DNA of 64,000 nt from Dyadobacter sp. 676. GTDB taxonomy: Bacteria > Bacteroidota > Bacteroidia > Cytophagales > Spirosomataceae. A program made the translations under genes and the position numbers. The notes under the pieces are model-generated. The model was not told where the DNA came from. It did not search any database and worked only from the letters and a program-made list of their open reading frames with translations. The stretch is from positions 2,418,001 to 2,482,000 of the forward strand of contig NZ_CP159289.1 in the NCBI RefSeq assembly GCF_040448675.1, in the 5' to 3' direction. Below, in pieces: positions 7,704-15,723 of this stretch (the stretch's first letter is position 1; each line of letters opens with the position of its first letter).

Positions 7704-10475
7704 TTAGAATCTGAAATTGTAGGTTACCGTCGGGATCGGCTGGCCGAAAATGGAAAGCTGATAGCCGTTCACCCGGCCACCGACCGTCTGGAAATAAACC
7801 GACGTCGGGTTCTTCCTTCCGAAAAGGTTGTAAACCGCGAGTGTCCACGAGCTGTGCGCCAGTTTTTTGATCCGGTGATTACCTTCGATGTTCATCGCTA
7901 CGTCCGTCCGGTAATAATCGGGGATACGAAACTGGTTACGATCGGCATAATAGACCCTTTGCGAGCCATCGATCACGTACTTACCGATCGGCGGCGTGTA
8001 GGGCCGGCCGGTGCTGTACGTAAAGTTGAACGACACGCTGAAACGGTGCGAGAACCGGTAATTCGAGATCAGTGTAAAATCGTGCGGTTTATCATAGTTG
8101 CTCGGATAGAAATTACCGTCGTTAGGCGCGTCGGGCGAATCACGGTCGACGGCGCGCAGCAGCGTCCGCGCATACGTGTAACCCACCCAGCCGTTCAGCT
8201 TTCCGGTCATTTTCTTGATCATGAATTCCACTCCGTACGCTTTCGCTTTGGTATTGATCACCGCGGCTTCGATATTATGGTTCATGATCAGCGAGTCGCC
8301 GCCTTTGTAATCAAGGAAGTTCCGGATGTTTTTATAGTAACCTTCCAGCGAAACCTCTATTTTATTCCCCCTGAAATTCCGGTACAATCCCAGTGAAAGC
8401 TGGTCGCCGATCTGCGGTTTGATGTACGGGTCGCTGAGCTTCCAGATGTCGGTCGGCGAAACCGTCATGGTGTTCGTCAGCAGGTGAATATACTGCCGCA
8501 GAGTGTTGTAGCTCGCTTTAATCGAAAGGTTATCGAACAGGCTGTACCGCACCGACGCCCGGTATTCCGGCCCTCCGTAAGACTTGATCTTTTTACCCGA
8601 TTTATATTCCTGCACTCCTTCCTGATAAATGTGATCGATCGGGAAACCAGGCAGATAGGTATTCACCGTTTTCGGTCCCAGATACTGGAAGAACGACCAG
8701 CGCAATCCGCCCGAAATGGACAACCGCGGGCTCACTTCCCATTTGTCTTCCAGGTATAGCGCACTTTCCGTAGCCTGTTCGGGTTCCAGCTCGTCGGGCA
8801 TGATGAGCGACTCGCCGCCACGGGGCTTAAATGTGCCCGGGTGAAGCTTATAGTAGATGGTACTCAAACCAAATTCCAGCGTGTGCTTCGGATGCAGAAC
8901 GTAGCTGAAATCGGCCTTGAAGTTGGATTGGTTAATATCAAATTTCAGATCGAACGAATTGAGCGGAAGACCTTCCGCTTCCATCGCGTACTGGTACTTG
9001 CTATGCGAGGCGGTGAATGCGCCGTACAACCGCGAATTGAAAGTATGTTTCCATTTAACGGAACCCAGCCGGTTCTGATACGCATATAATGTATCGCCAT
9101 ACAACCTGAACCGGTCGTCGCTGACGTAACCGGTCAGCGAGAGGCTGTTCTTTTCATTGATTTCATAGTTCAAATGCAGGTTGACGTCATAAAACGATGC
9201 GGAGCTCCTGTTGTAATTCTCGTTATCCAAAGCCCTGATCACCCAGTTTGAATAGGTCGAACGCCCGCCTAGCAGGAACGACGCTTTGTCTTTCACCAGC
9301 GGCCCTTCCAGTGTAACCCTTCCCGTTACCAGCCCGATACCGCCCGAAGCAACGAACTTCTTCTTATTACCATCCCGGCTGTTAATGTCGAGTACCGAGG
9401 CCAAACGCCCTCCGAAACGGGACGGAATCGTGCTTTTGTAGAGTTCCACATCCTTCAACACGTCGGGGTTGAATGCCGAAAAGAAACCGAAAAGGTGTGA
9501 CGGATTGTAAATCACCGCATCGTTATATTGTATGAGGTTTTGGTCCACCGAGCCGCCGCGCACATTGAGCCCCGTGCTGTTTTCACCCACCGATTTGATT
9601 CCCGGCAGGGTAAGTATGGTGCGTAAGAGGTCGGTCTCGCCAAATACGGTTGGGACCTGTTTCAGGTTTTTGATGGTCAGCTTCACCGTCCCCATTTGCG
9701 TACCTACCACGTTCTTGTCCATACCCGCCTTAACGGATACTTCTTTCAGGGCAATCACGCTTTCGCGCATTTCGATATCCAGCTTGCCGTCGGAATAAAG
9801 TACAACCTGCCGCTGTGTTTCGCGCATGCCCGTGCTTTTGATACGCACTACATGCTTCCCGCGCGGGATCGTGAGCGCGTATTGCCCGAGCGCATCCGTG
9901 GTGACCCCGATGGACGGCGAGGTAATGAATACCGCCGCGCCGATCACCGGCTCACCAGTGACGGCGTTTCTGACGTAGCCTGTAATCGTCGAATTGCCGG
10001 GTGTTATCCTGTGTTTCCGTATTCCAATTTCATGCACCTTGCTTTCGGCAGTCGATAGCAGCTTTTCCTTGACGTCGCTATCGGGGCCGGCATAGGCGAT
10101 GGAATCGGTTTCGCCCGCGCGTTCCGGGTTAAAAAGCCCTGGAACGAGCTGAGTAATGATTTTCTGCCCTTGGGTAATGAAGATACGCTTTTGCCCGTCG
10201 ATGGCATATTCGAATTCGGAACCGCGGAAAACCTGGTCGAGCACTTCGCGCAGCGAGAGGTTGTTCACATTGAGGTCGAGTGTAAGGCTATCGAACTTCG
10301 CAGCGTCATAATAGAAATAGTAGCCGGTTTGCTCCTCCACCTGCTTCACAAACTGGTCGAATCGTGCCGAATCCAGCTTCATCGTGATCTTTTTCTCCGG
10401 CACGCTCTGGCCGTGCACAAACGGAGTAACAAAGAAGCCGCAAATAAATAGGGTTAAAGGTAAAAGTATTTTCAT
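7704..10475 (-). CDS. TonB-dependent outer-membrane receptor with STN domain
   Basis: A 923-residue outer-membrane transporter. Order of parts: signal peptide (residues 1-22), an STN (secretin/TonB N-terminal) domain at ~30-100, a carboxypeptidase-regulatory-like beta-sandwich at ~165-250 (TGYVRNAVTGEPVIGAAVF), the plug at ~265-380 (VRGGSVDQNLIQYNDAVIYNPSH), and a 22-strand-type barrel ending in TVTYNFRF with a terminal Phe suited to BAM recognition. The start overlaps the stop of the upstream gene by 4 nt. STN domains usually talk to an anti-sigma factor, but no FecI/FecR pair is visible nearby. The substrate is unknown; neighbouring DUF4249 lipoproteins are probably its surface partners. 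Confidence 0.95.
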   Translation of the reverse strand: MKILLPLTLFICGFFVTPFVHGQSVPEKKITMKLDSARFDQFVKQVEEQTGYYFYYDAAKFDSLTLDLNVNNLSLREVLDQVFRGSEFEYAIDGQKRIFITQGQKIITQLVPGLFNPERAGETDSIAYAGPDSDVKEKLLSTAESKVHEIGIRKHRITPGNSTITGYVRNAVTGEPVIGAAVFITSPSIGVTTDALGQYALTIPRGKHVVRIKSTGMRETQRQVVLYSDGKLDIEMRESVIALKEVSVKAGMDKNVVGTQMGTVKLTIKNLKQVPTVFGETDLLRTILTLPGIKSVGENSTGLNVRGGSVDQNLIQYNDAVIYNPSHLFGFFSAFNPDVLKDVELYKSTIPSRFGGRLASVLDINSRDGNKKKFVASGGIGLVTGRVTLEGPLVKDKASFLLGGRSTYSNWVIRALDNENYNRSSASFYDVNLHLNYEINEKNSLSLTGYVSDDRFRLYGDTLYAYQNRLGSVKWKHTFNSRLYGAFTASHSKYQYAMEAEGLPLNSFDLKFDINQSNFKADFSYVLHPKHTLEFGLSTIYYKLHPGTFKPRGGESLIMPDELEPEQATESALYLEDKWEVSPRLSISGGLRWSFFQYLGPKTVNTYLPGFPIDHIYQEGVQEYKSGKKIKSYGGPEYRASVRYSLFDNLSIKASYNTLRQYIHLLTNTMTVSPTDIWKLSDPYIKPQIGDQLSLGLYRNFRGNKIEVSLEGYYKNIRNFLDYKGGDSLIMNHNIEAAVINTKAKAYGVEFMIKKMTGKLNGWVGYTYARTLLRAVDRDSPDAPNDGNFYPSNYDKPHDFTLISNYRFSHRFSVSFNFTYSTGRPYTPPIGKYVIDGSQRVYYADRNQFRIPDYYRTDVAMNIEGNHRIKKLAHSSWTLAVYNLFGRKNPTSVYFQTVGGRVNGYQLSIFGQPIPTVTYNFRF

Positions 10476-11200
10476 CTGGCTAATTGGTCGTAGGTTTCGA
10501 CCATCTTCGCAATGGCCATTTCACGGTTTTTACGGAACTTGATCTTGTTTTCCCGCAGCACCCTGCGTAACTCCCGCTTGCGGTCCGGAAACAGTTCCAG
10601 CGCCGATTTCTTCGTATGCACAGGATGGTACCGGCCATCCTTGAACACATAGAAGAAATTCTTTTCGGGATAATAGGCGATTACTTTCTTTTCAACGATC
10701 TTTTCCTGCCGCGACTTGGTCCTGCGCACGAGCGTGCGCGACTTGCCGCCGTATATGATGTCGTAAAAACCGGTTCGCATCTGGGGGTTAATGTCCTTAC
10801 CCGCTTCGAGTCTCGCGAAATGGTGGTTGTCGATAATAAAAGAATCCACCTTAACCGTCTGTAACAGCACATGGTCGCCATTGAAGTGCCGGATCACGAC
10901 CTCGTCCCTGAAAATATCGTAGAGCATCGGGATACTGTCGAACTGCTGGCCGTCGTAAAGCACCGTACCATTGAGCCAGCGGCGCTGATGAAAAAACTGG
11001 TGTTCTTCCATGCGGGCGTCGTATACATAATATTGCCGCCCATTATACAAATTCTGGGAAACGGAAGTCGCGTTTTTGTAAAGCGACACCGGATAAGCCG
11101 CAACTTCCCTGGCCGAAGACGCTTCGGCCAATGAGCCCTGGGCATTGCTTTTCCCCGGAAACAGGGCATAAAGAAATAATGCAGTGGTAAAAATACGCAT
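10472..11200 (-). CDS. Uncharacterised exported protein, first gene of TonB/DUF4249 operon
   Basis: A 242-residue protein with an N-terminal signal peptide (FPGKSNAQ cleavage region near residue 21). I do not recognise a named family. The middle is mixed alpha/beta, with YYVYDARMEEHQFF and GFYDIIYGGKSRTLVRR; the C-terminal 70 residues are Lys/Arg-rich and helical (RKRELRRVLRENKIKFRKN). Proteins of this shape commonly stand before STN-type TonB receptors in Bacteroidetes. Its stop overlaps the receptor start as ATGA, which argues for translational coupling and a joint role at the outer membrane. It is the promoter-proximal gene of the operon; a TACATTTG -7 element lies about 100 nt upstream. 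Confidence 0.8.
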   Translation of the reverse strand: MRIFTTALFLYALFPGKSNAQGSLAEASSAREVAAYPVSLYKNATSVSQNLYNGRQYYVYDARMEEHQFFHQRRWLNGTVLYDGQQFDSIPMLYDIFRDEVVIRHFNGDHVLLQTVKVDSFIIDNHHFARLEAGKDINPQMRTGFYDIIYGGKSRTLVRRTKSRQEKIVEKKVIAYYPEKNFFYVFKDGRYHPVHTKKSALELFPDRKRELRRVLRENKIKFRKNREMAIAKMVETYDQLAR

Positions 11201-11295
11201 CTACGCAGTTGATTTTATGCAATACTTGTAAAGGCTATCGAAATGTTGCAGTACCGGGGCTTGTACTTATAGAAGTGCTCATAAGTTACATACTT

Positions 11296-11303
11296 CAAAT
11301 GTA
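11296..11303 (-). promoter_or_regulatory. Bacteroidetes-type -7 element, TonB/DUF4249 operon
   Basis: The minus strand reads TACATTTG, a full match to the Bacteroidetes -7 consensus TAnnTTTG. It is positioned about 95 nt upstream of the first operon gene in an AT-rich segment. No convincing -33 TTG was found at the expected spacing. Confidence 0.45.
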
Positions 11304-11395
11304 ATTTAAATATTTTATTCGAATCATTAAATTAAATCACAAAAGAATCAAATGCTATTTATCTAATGCATAAGCGCCGGTTCCGGCGAATCCCC

Positions 11396-11403
11396 TAACT
11401 TTG
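11396..11403 (+). promoter_or_regulatory. Bacteroidetes-type -7 element upstream of epimerase
   Basis: TAACTTTG matches TAnnTTTG and lies 36 nt before the chosen ATG at 11440, a normal leader length. The -33 region is weak. Confidence 0.5.
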
Positions 11404-11439
11404 GCCTTTTATACGTACCACACATTTCACTTACCTTTT

Positions 11440-12501
11440 ATGAGAATCCTGATCACTGGTGGAGCCGGTTTTGTCGGCTCTTCGCTGGCCATAGCCCTGA
11501 AAACAAACTATCCCGACTACCAGGTTTACACACTGGACAACCTGAAAAGGCGCGGTTCGGAGCTAAATATCCCCCGTCTGAAAAAAGCAGGTGTGGAGTT
11601 TGTGCATGGCGATATCCGTAATAAGGAAGACTTTGACTCGATTCCGGCCGTCGATACGGTAATCGAAGCCTCTGCGGAACCATCGGTATTGGCCGGCCTG
11701 GACGGTACGCCCGACTATCTGATCAATACCAACCTGGTGGGGACCGTGAACTGCCTCAATTATGCACTGAAACATAAAGCCGGGTTCATATTCCTTTCCA
11801 CGAGCCGCGTGTACCCGATCAAAACGATCGAGGAGTTGAATTTCGTGGAAGAAACAACCCGCTTCGCGTTGTCGGACGAGCAGACGGTACCGGGGGTCTC
11901 ATCCAAAGGCATCGCCGAGGATTTCCCGCTGAACGGCGCGCGTTCGCTTTACGGAACTACGAAACTGGCTTCGGAGCTGATCATCCAGGAATACAACGAG
12001 TTTTACAACCTCAAGACGGTTATCAACCGTTGCGGCGTGATCACTGGCCCGTGGCAAATGGGCAAGGTAGATCAGGGCGTAATGGTGCTTTGGATCGCCA
12101 AGCATTATTTCGGACAGCAACTCGGTTATTTCGGATACGGCGGCACCGGCAAGCAGATCCGCGACATGCTGCACGTAGCCGATCTTTATAACCTGATCGA
12201 CTGGCAACTGCACAACCTCGACAAGGTAAACGGCGAAATCCTGAATGCCGGCGGCGGCCTCCAAAGCAGCGCATCATTGCAGGAATTGACCAGAATCTGC
12301 CAGGAGGTAACCGGTAAGACCATCCCGATTAAAGTCGTTCCCGAAAACCGGACTGCCGACATTCGCCTTTATGTAACCGACAACAGCAAAGTCACCGCAT
12401 TGACGGGTTGGGAGCCTAAAATAGGAATCCACCAGATCGTCGAAGAAATCACCGCCTGGCTGGCTGAAAACGAAGCCGACCTTGCCCCGATTTTGAAATA
12501 G
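11440..12501 (+). CDS. NAD-dependent epimerase/dehydratase, CDP-paratose 2-epimerase-like
   Basis: A 353-residue extended SDR. It opens with ILITGGAGFVGSS (NAD-binding loop) and carries SLYGTTKLASE with the catalytic Tyr-x-x-x-Lys. The stretches FPLNGARSLYG, INRCGVITGPWQMGKVDQG and GYGGTGKQIRDMLHV closely follow the CDP-paratose/CDP-tyvelose 2-epimerase pattern rather than UDP-galactose epimerase. The ATG at 11440 starts right at the Rossmann strand; 13 upstream in-frame codons look like leader. No other dideoxysugar genes are adjacent, so substrate assignment is tentative. It could epimerise another nucleotide sugar for surface polysaccharide. A repeat island and a strong terminator-like hairpin follow downstream. 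Confidence 0.85.
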   Translation: MRILITGGAGFVGSSLAIALKTNYPDYQVYTLDNLKRRGSELNIPRLKKAGVEFVHGDIRNKEDFDSIPAVDTVIEASAEPSVLAGLDGTPDYLINTNLVGTVNCLNYALKHKAGFIFLSTSRVYPIKTIEELNFVEETTRFALSDEQTVPGVSSKGIAEDFPLNGARSLYGTTKLASELIIQEYNEFYNLKTVINRCGVITGPWQMGKVDQGVMVLWIAKHYFGQQLGYFGYGGTGKQIRDMLHVADLYNLIDWQLHNLDKVNGEILNAGGGLQSSASLQELTRICQEVTGKTIPIKVVPENRTADIRLYVTDNSKVTALTGWEPKIGIHQIVEEITAWLAENEADLAPILK

Positions 12502-12544
12502 CGGCTTTGCATTAAGGCAAAAATCGTTTGCGATCGTTGTCACA

Positions 12545-12779
12545 TGCCTAACGGCATTTGTCGAAACCGCATAAATACAAATTTGCTACCAATGTTATAT
12601 GCCTGACGGCATTTCAAATCGCAATGTAACAGCGCTGTGACAGCCTGACGGTACTTGCGGGTAGTTGAATAAACGAATTTTGCTACGAACGTTATAAGTC
12701 TAACCGCATTTCAAATCGCGTAGCGATGTAACATTGGTAGCAACTCCCCACAACGATAATGCCAAAACCCCGTCAGGGG
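12545..12779. repeat. Composite REP-like palindromic repeat
   Basis: Two imperfect direct copies start at about 12579 and 12676, each running from TTTGCTAC through a GCC-TGAC-GGC-like core to CATTTCAAATCGC and ATGTAACA. A 15-bp perfect inverted repeat joins 12583-12597 with 12729-12743 (TTGCTACCAATGTTA and its complement). Small stem-loops with a TGAC/TAAC loop occur at 12545-12556 and 12599-12612, and CCCC-GTCA-GGGG at 12768-12779. This looks like a REP/BIME-type element; no transposase gene is present in the window. Confidence 0.75.
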
Positions 12780-12808
12780 TGCAACAACAGAAATAATAAC
12801 GCAACACC

Positions 12809-12860
12809 GACTGCAATCACGTAGCTCCAAAGAACTACCTGATCGCAGTCTTTGTTTTTT
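12809..12860 (+). terminator. Rho-independent terminator-like hairpin
   Basis: A 16-bp stem with two mismatches (12809-12824 with 12835-12850), a 10-nt loop, then TTTGTTTTTT. It lies about 310 nt after the epimerase stop, so either that mRNA has a long repeat-bearing 3' end or an independent small RNA ends here. Confidence 0.75.
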
Positions 12861-12905
12861 AGTTCCGCTCCGGGCACATTAGCAAAGCGGTTCATTAGTC
12901 AAAAG

Positions 12906-12947
12906 GTCAGGAAGTAGCCAAGTAGTTGTCAGAGAAGGTCAAACCCG
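12906..12947. repeat. 11-bp degenerate tandem array
   Basis: Successive units GTCAGGAAGTA, GCCAAGTAGTT, GTCAGAGAAG and GTCAAACCCG. The same unit type appears at 63448-63491 and, on the opposite strand, near kbl. Confidence 0.6.
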
Positions 12948-12954
12948 TTCAGAC

Positions 12955-12989
12955 ATTCACTCATTCAATCATTCGATCATTCAATCATT
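12955..12989. repeat. Octamer tandem run before the HMG-CoA lyase-like gene
   Basis: A run of TCATTCAA/TCATTCGA-type 8-bp units ends 6 nt before the ATG at 12996, so it would lie in the ribosome-binding region. Related octamers occur between tdh and kbl. Confidence 0.7.
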
Positions 12990-12995
12990 AAACAT

Positions 12996-13841
12996 ATGAA
13001 GCTCATCGAATGCCCCCGCGACGCCTGGCAAGGCTTTCACCCCTTCATCCCGTCGGAGATCAAGCTGGAATACCTCAACCAGCTTATCCGGGTCGGTTTC
13101 GAGACGATCGACTTCGGCAGCTTTGTGTCACCCAAGGCCATGCCGCAAATGCAGGATACAGCCTGGATTACCGAACGGCTCGAATTGACCGGCAGCAACA
13201 CCAGCCTGCTTGCAATTGTCGCCAACGAGCGCGGCGCGACCGACGCCTGTGCGTTTGAGCAGATCGGTCAGCTCGGTTATCCGTTCTCCATTTCGGAAAC
13301 GTTTCAAATGCGGAACACGCAGGCAACCGTAGAGGAATCCTTCGAGCGGGTAAAGCGCATCGCCGATTTATGCCAAAAACACAGGAAGGAGCTGGTAATC
13401 TATATTTCAATGGGATTTGGCAATCCGTATGGCGACCCCTGGGCGCCGGAGATTGTGATGGAATGGGTGGAAAAACTCTCGAAACTAGGCACGAGCACCT
13501 TTTCGCTCGCCGATACTGTCGGTGTGGCGCAGCCGAGCGACATAGGATGGCTTTTCACGGCATTGATCCCCCATTATCCGGAACTGGAATTCGGTGCGCA
13601 TTTTCACACACGGCCCGACGACTGGCGGCCGAAAATACAGGCTGCTTACGACGCCGGCTGCCGCCGTTTCGATGGCGCATTGCTGGGCTACGGTGGCTGC
13701 CCGATGGCGCAGGACGATCTGGTGGGAAATATGCCTACCGAACGACTGGTGGACTTCGCGAGGGAACAAAGAGAATTACTCTGTATCGATACCGGTGAAT
13801 TGCAAAAGGCACGGATAATGTTCCAGCAAATCGTCGGGTAA
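12996..13841 (+). CDS. Hydroxymethylglutaryl-CoA lyase-like enzyme
   Basis: A 281-residue TIM-barrel protein of the HMG-CoA lyase/DRE family, expected to cleave HMG-CoA to acetoacetate and acetyl-CoA in leucine or ketone-body metabolism. Conserved catalytic features are PRD near the N-terminus, His-x-His in GAHFHT (metal ligands), and GYGGCPMAQDDLVGNMPTE with the active-site Cys and the Asn ligand. The segment after His-x-His (RPDDW) departs from the usual HDT-G, so this is a divergent branch. The ATG at 12996 begins one strand before the active-site Arg. It is a single gene flanked by repeats upstream and a convergent gene downstream. Confidence 0.85.
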   Translation: MKLIECPRDAWQGFHPFIPSEIKLEYLNQLIRVGFETIDFGSFVSPKAMPQMQDTAWITERLELTGSNTSLLAIVANERGATDACAFEQIGQLGYPFSISETFQMRNTQATVEESFERVKRIADLCQKHRKELVIYISMGFGNPYGDPWAPEIVMEWVEKLSKLGTSTFSLADTVGVAQPSDIGWLFTALIPHYPELEFGAHFHTRPDDWRPKIQAAYDAGCRRFDGALLGYGGCPMAQDDLVGNMPTERLVDFAREQRELLCIDTGELQKARIMFQQIVG

Positions 13842-13846
13842 ATAAA

Positions 13847-13874
13847 ATGCGCCGAAAGGGGGCTTCCGGCGCAT
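13847..13874. terminator. Convergent hairpin
   Basis: ATGCGCCG (13847-13854) pairs with CGGCGCAT (13867-13874) across a 12-nt loop, midway between the convergent lyase-like gene and its neighbour. The T-tail is weak in both directions. Confidence 0.5.
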
Positions 13875-13898
13875 GGGGATCAATATCAAATGCGTTTT

Positions 13899-15014
13899 TT
13901 AAGCAAATTTCCGCTTAACAATCGCCAGTAACGCGGTCACTGCCTCTCCATTCACATCCCATGCATATTTGGAAGCATACCGATGCCAGATCAGATTTTC
14001 GGCTTCCTCGAAGCTTTTCACGCGGTCGAGCTCATAAATAGCTTTATCGAAATGCTCGCTGTTACGATCGAAAAGCTGGTTGACGAACATAAAACGCTGC
14101 CCCAGCGGAATGCTGCCGGCAATGCTTTCCACGCGTACGGGCACGCTGCCATAGGATTTATCCTCGGAAGGTTTCGGCAAATCGACCTTGAAGCGGTTGT
14201 TCAATGAGTCCCTTTCAGGGGTCGGCTGGGCATTGGCTTTCGCCACAATCTCGCCGATTACCGCGGAAGCCGGTTCGGCGCGGGGCGCTACCGGGCGGGC
14301 GGTGCTTGGCTCCAACTGGCTGAATGCCGAATCGAAAAAGGATTCATGCTTGTGCTGTTTCTCGGCTGCTGCTTTACCAGTCTCCTGAATTTTCAACTCG
14401 CCGACGTTGATAGGGAATACTTCCGCGAATTGTACTAAATGCTGTTCAACGTCGTCGATCAGATCGGCATTGTCCTTGAACTCGTACAACCAGCTCACCG
14501 CCTGTGTTTGATATACCGAGTCGGACCCGCTGTCGGTCAGGCGACCGAGCAATGCCTGGGCAATGCCGCGGTGGATATGCGTGTATTTCACGAGCTGTTC
14601 GGCTTTCGCGTGCGTAAACTCGGCATCAGCGACAGCTCTGATTTTATCTTCAAAATAAGTGGCAGGCGTCAGGAGCAGTTTCAGTGAATCTTTTACCGAA
14701 TCGGACAGCAACGGTTCGAGGTCGGCGCGTTTCACGGCAATGTGCTGCGAGGCCGTGTTCATGAATTCTTCCAGCGCACTTTTTACTTCTTCATTGGAAA
14801 AATCAAAATAAGGGCTGCGGAAGGCTTCGGCGTTGTTTTTCCATTCTTCGAACAGGCGGTTGAGGATTCCCAGGTTGACCTGCCGTACGGGTGTCAGTTT
14901 TAATAATCCGGCACCGGTAACGACGTCCTGCGACCTGTACACTTCGTTCAGAACTGTTGTTGTGAACCGTGCAGCGTACTGGTTGAGTGCGATTGAATTC
15001 AGATTATCCGGCAT
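13899..15014 (-). CDS. Uncharacterised cytoplasmic protein
   Basis: A 371-residue protein that I cannot assign to a named family. It is soluble, with no signal peptide or membrane segment. The N-terminal two thirds are helical (QYAARFTTTVLNEVY, EEVKSALEEFMNTA). A Pro/Ala-rich linker (ARPVAPRAEPASA) precedes a C-terminal domain of about 100 residues that includes IPLGQRFMFVNQLFDRNSEHF, a motif I associate with conserved Bacteroidetes hypothetical proteins. The ATG at 15014 was chosen because the 27 upstream codons are AT-rich and of leader character. It is divergent from thymidine kinase, with about 100 nt between them. Function unknown. Confidence 0.75.
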   Translation of the reverse strand: MPDNLNSIALNQYAARFTTTVLNEVYRSQDVVTGAGLLKLTPVRQVNLGILNRLFEEWKNNAEAFRSPYFDFSNEEVKSALEEFMNTASQHIAVKRADLEPLLSDSVKDSLKLLLTPATYFEDKIRAVADAEFTHAKAEQLVKYTHIHRGIAQALLGRLTDSGSDSVYQTQAVSWLYEFKDNADLIDDVEQHLVQFAEVFPINVGELKIQETGKAAAEKQHKHESFFDSAFSQLEPSTARPVAPRAEPASAVIGEIVAKANAQPTPERDSLNNRFKVDLPKPSEDKSYGSVPVRVESIAGSIPLGQRFMFVNQLFDRNSEHFDKAIYELDRVKSFEEAENLIWHRYASKYAWDVNGEAVTALLAIVKRKFA

Positions 15015-15117
15015 AACGAATAAGCGCTTTGAGTAACGTAGTGTTGGGAAAAATATGTTTGATTTGTAAATATAAAATAAAAATCGACCTTTCAATCGGT
15101 CGGTTCGGCATCAAAGT

Positions 15118-15723
15118 ATGTTTGTAGAACCATCCCACAGAAGAGAATTTCAAAATCCCCGTACCGGCTGGATCGAGGTCATTTGCGGCTGCATGTTTTC
15201 CGGCAAAACCGAAGAACTGATCCGCAGGCTCAACCGCGCCAAAATTGCCCGGCAAAGAATACAGATTTTCAAACCTGCGCTTGATAAACGATACCACGAA
15301 GAGAACATTGTTTCCCACAACGACAATTCAATTCCCTCGATACCCGTACAAACACCCCGGCAAATATCAGACCTCGCTCAAAACTATGAAGTAATAGGCA
15401 TCGACGAAGCCCAGTTTTTCGACGAAGGAATCGTGGCCGTATGCGACGAACTGGCCAATACCGGCAAACGCGTGATCATCGCCGGGCTCGATATGGACTA
15501 TATGGGCAAGCCCTTCGGCTGTGTGCCGCAACTGACCGCGATTGCCGAATATGTCACCAAAGTGCACGCCGTATGCATGGTTTGTGGGGAAGTTGCTTCG
15601 CACTCCTACCGCCTTTCGCCATCGAATGAGCGCGTGCTGCTCGGCGAAGCGGATCTGTACGAAGCCCGTTGCCGCAGATGTTTCAACCTCGGCGAGAGAG
15701 CCCACGATTTATTTTCGAAATGA
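15118..15723 (+). CDS. tdk: Thymidine kinase
   Basis: A 201-residue type II thymidine kinase of the salvage pathway, phosphorylating thymidine with ATP. The P-loop GCMFSGKT is at residues 24-31, the DEAQFF magnesium/lasso motif at 96-101, and two CxxC pairs (CMVC, CRRC) in the C-terminal half should bind structural zinc. Length is normal for the family. The final TGA overlaps the ATG of the following SGNH hydrolase (ATGA), implying translational coupling. Confidence 0.97.
   Translation: MFVEPSHRREFQNPRTGWIEVICGCMFSGKTEELIRRLNRAKIARQRIQIFKPALDKRYHEENIVSHNDNSIPSIPVQTPRQISDLAQNYEVIGIDEAQFFDEGIVAVCDELANTGKRVIIAGLDMDYMGKPFGCVPQLTAIAEYVTKVHAVCMVCGEVASHSYRLSPSNERVLLGEADLYEARCRRCFNLGERAHDLFSK

Larger units (their letters stand above)
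12502..12995. other. Gene-free repeat-rich intergenic island
   Basis: This 494-nt gap holds no convincing gene. It contains a composite palindromic repeat (12545-12779), a terminator-like hairpin (12809-12860), an 11-bp tandem array (12906-12947) and an octamer run (12955-12989), listed separately. The density of repeats is unlike the rest of the window, where gaps are short and mostly unstructured. Confidence 0.8.

Noticed and set aside
12502..12995. CRISPR array
   Set aside because: Repeats are degenerate, of unequal spacing and partly inverted; there are no uniform spacers and no cas genes.
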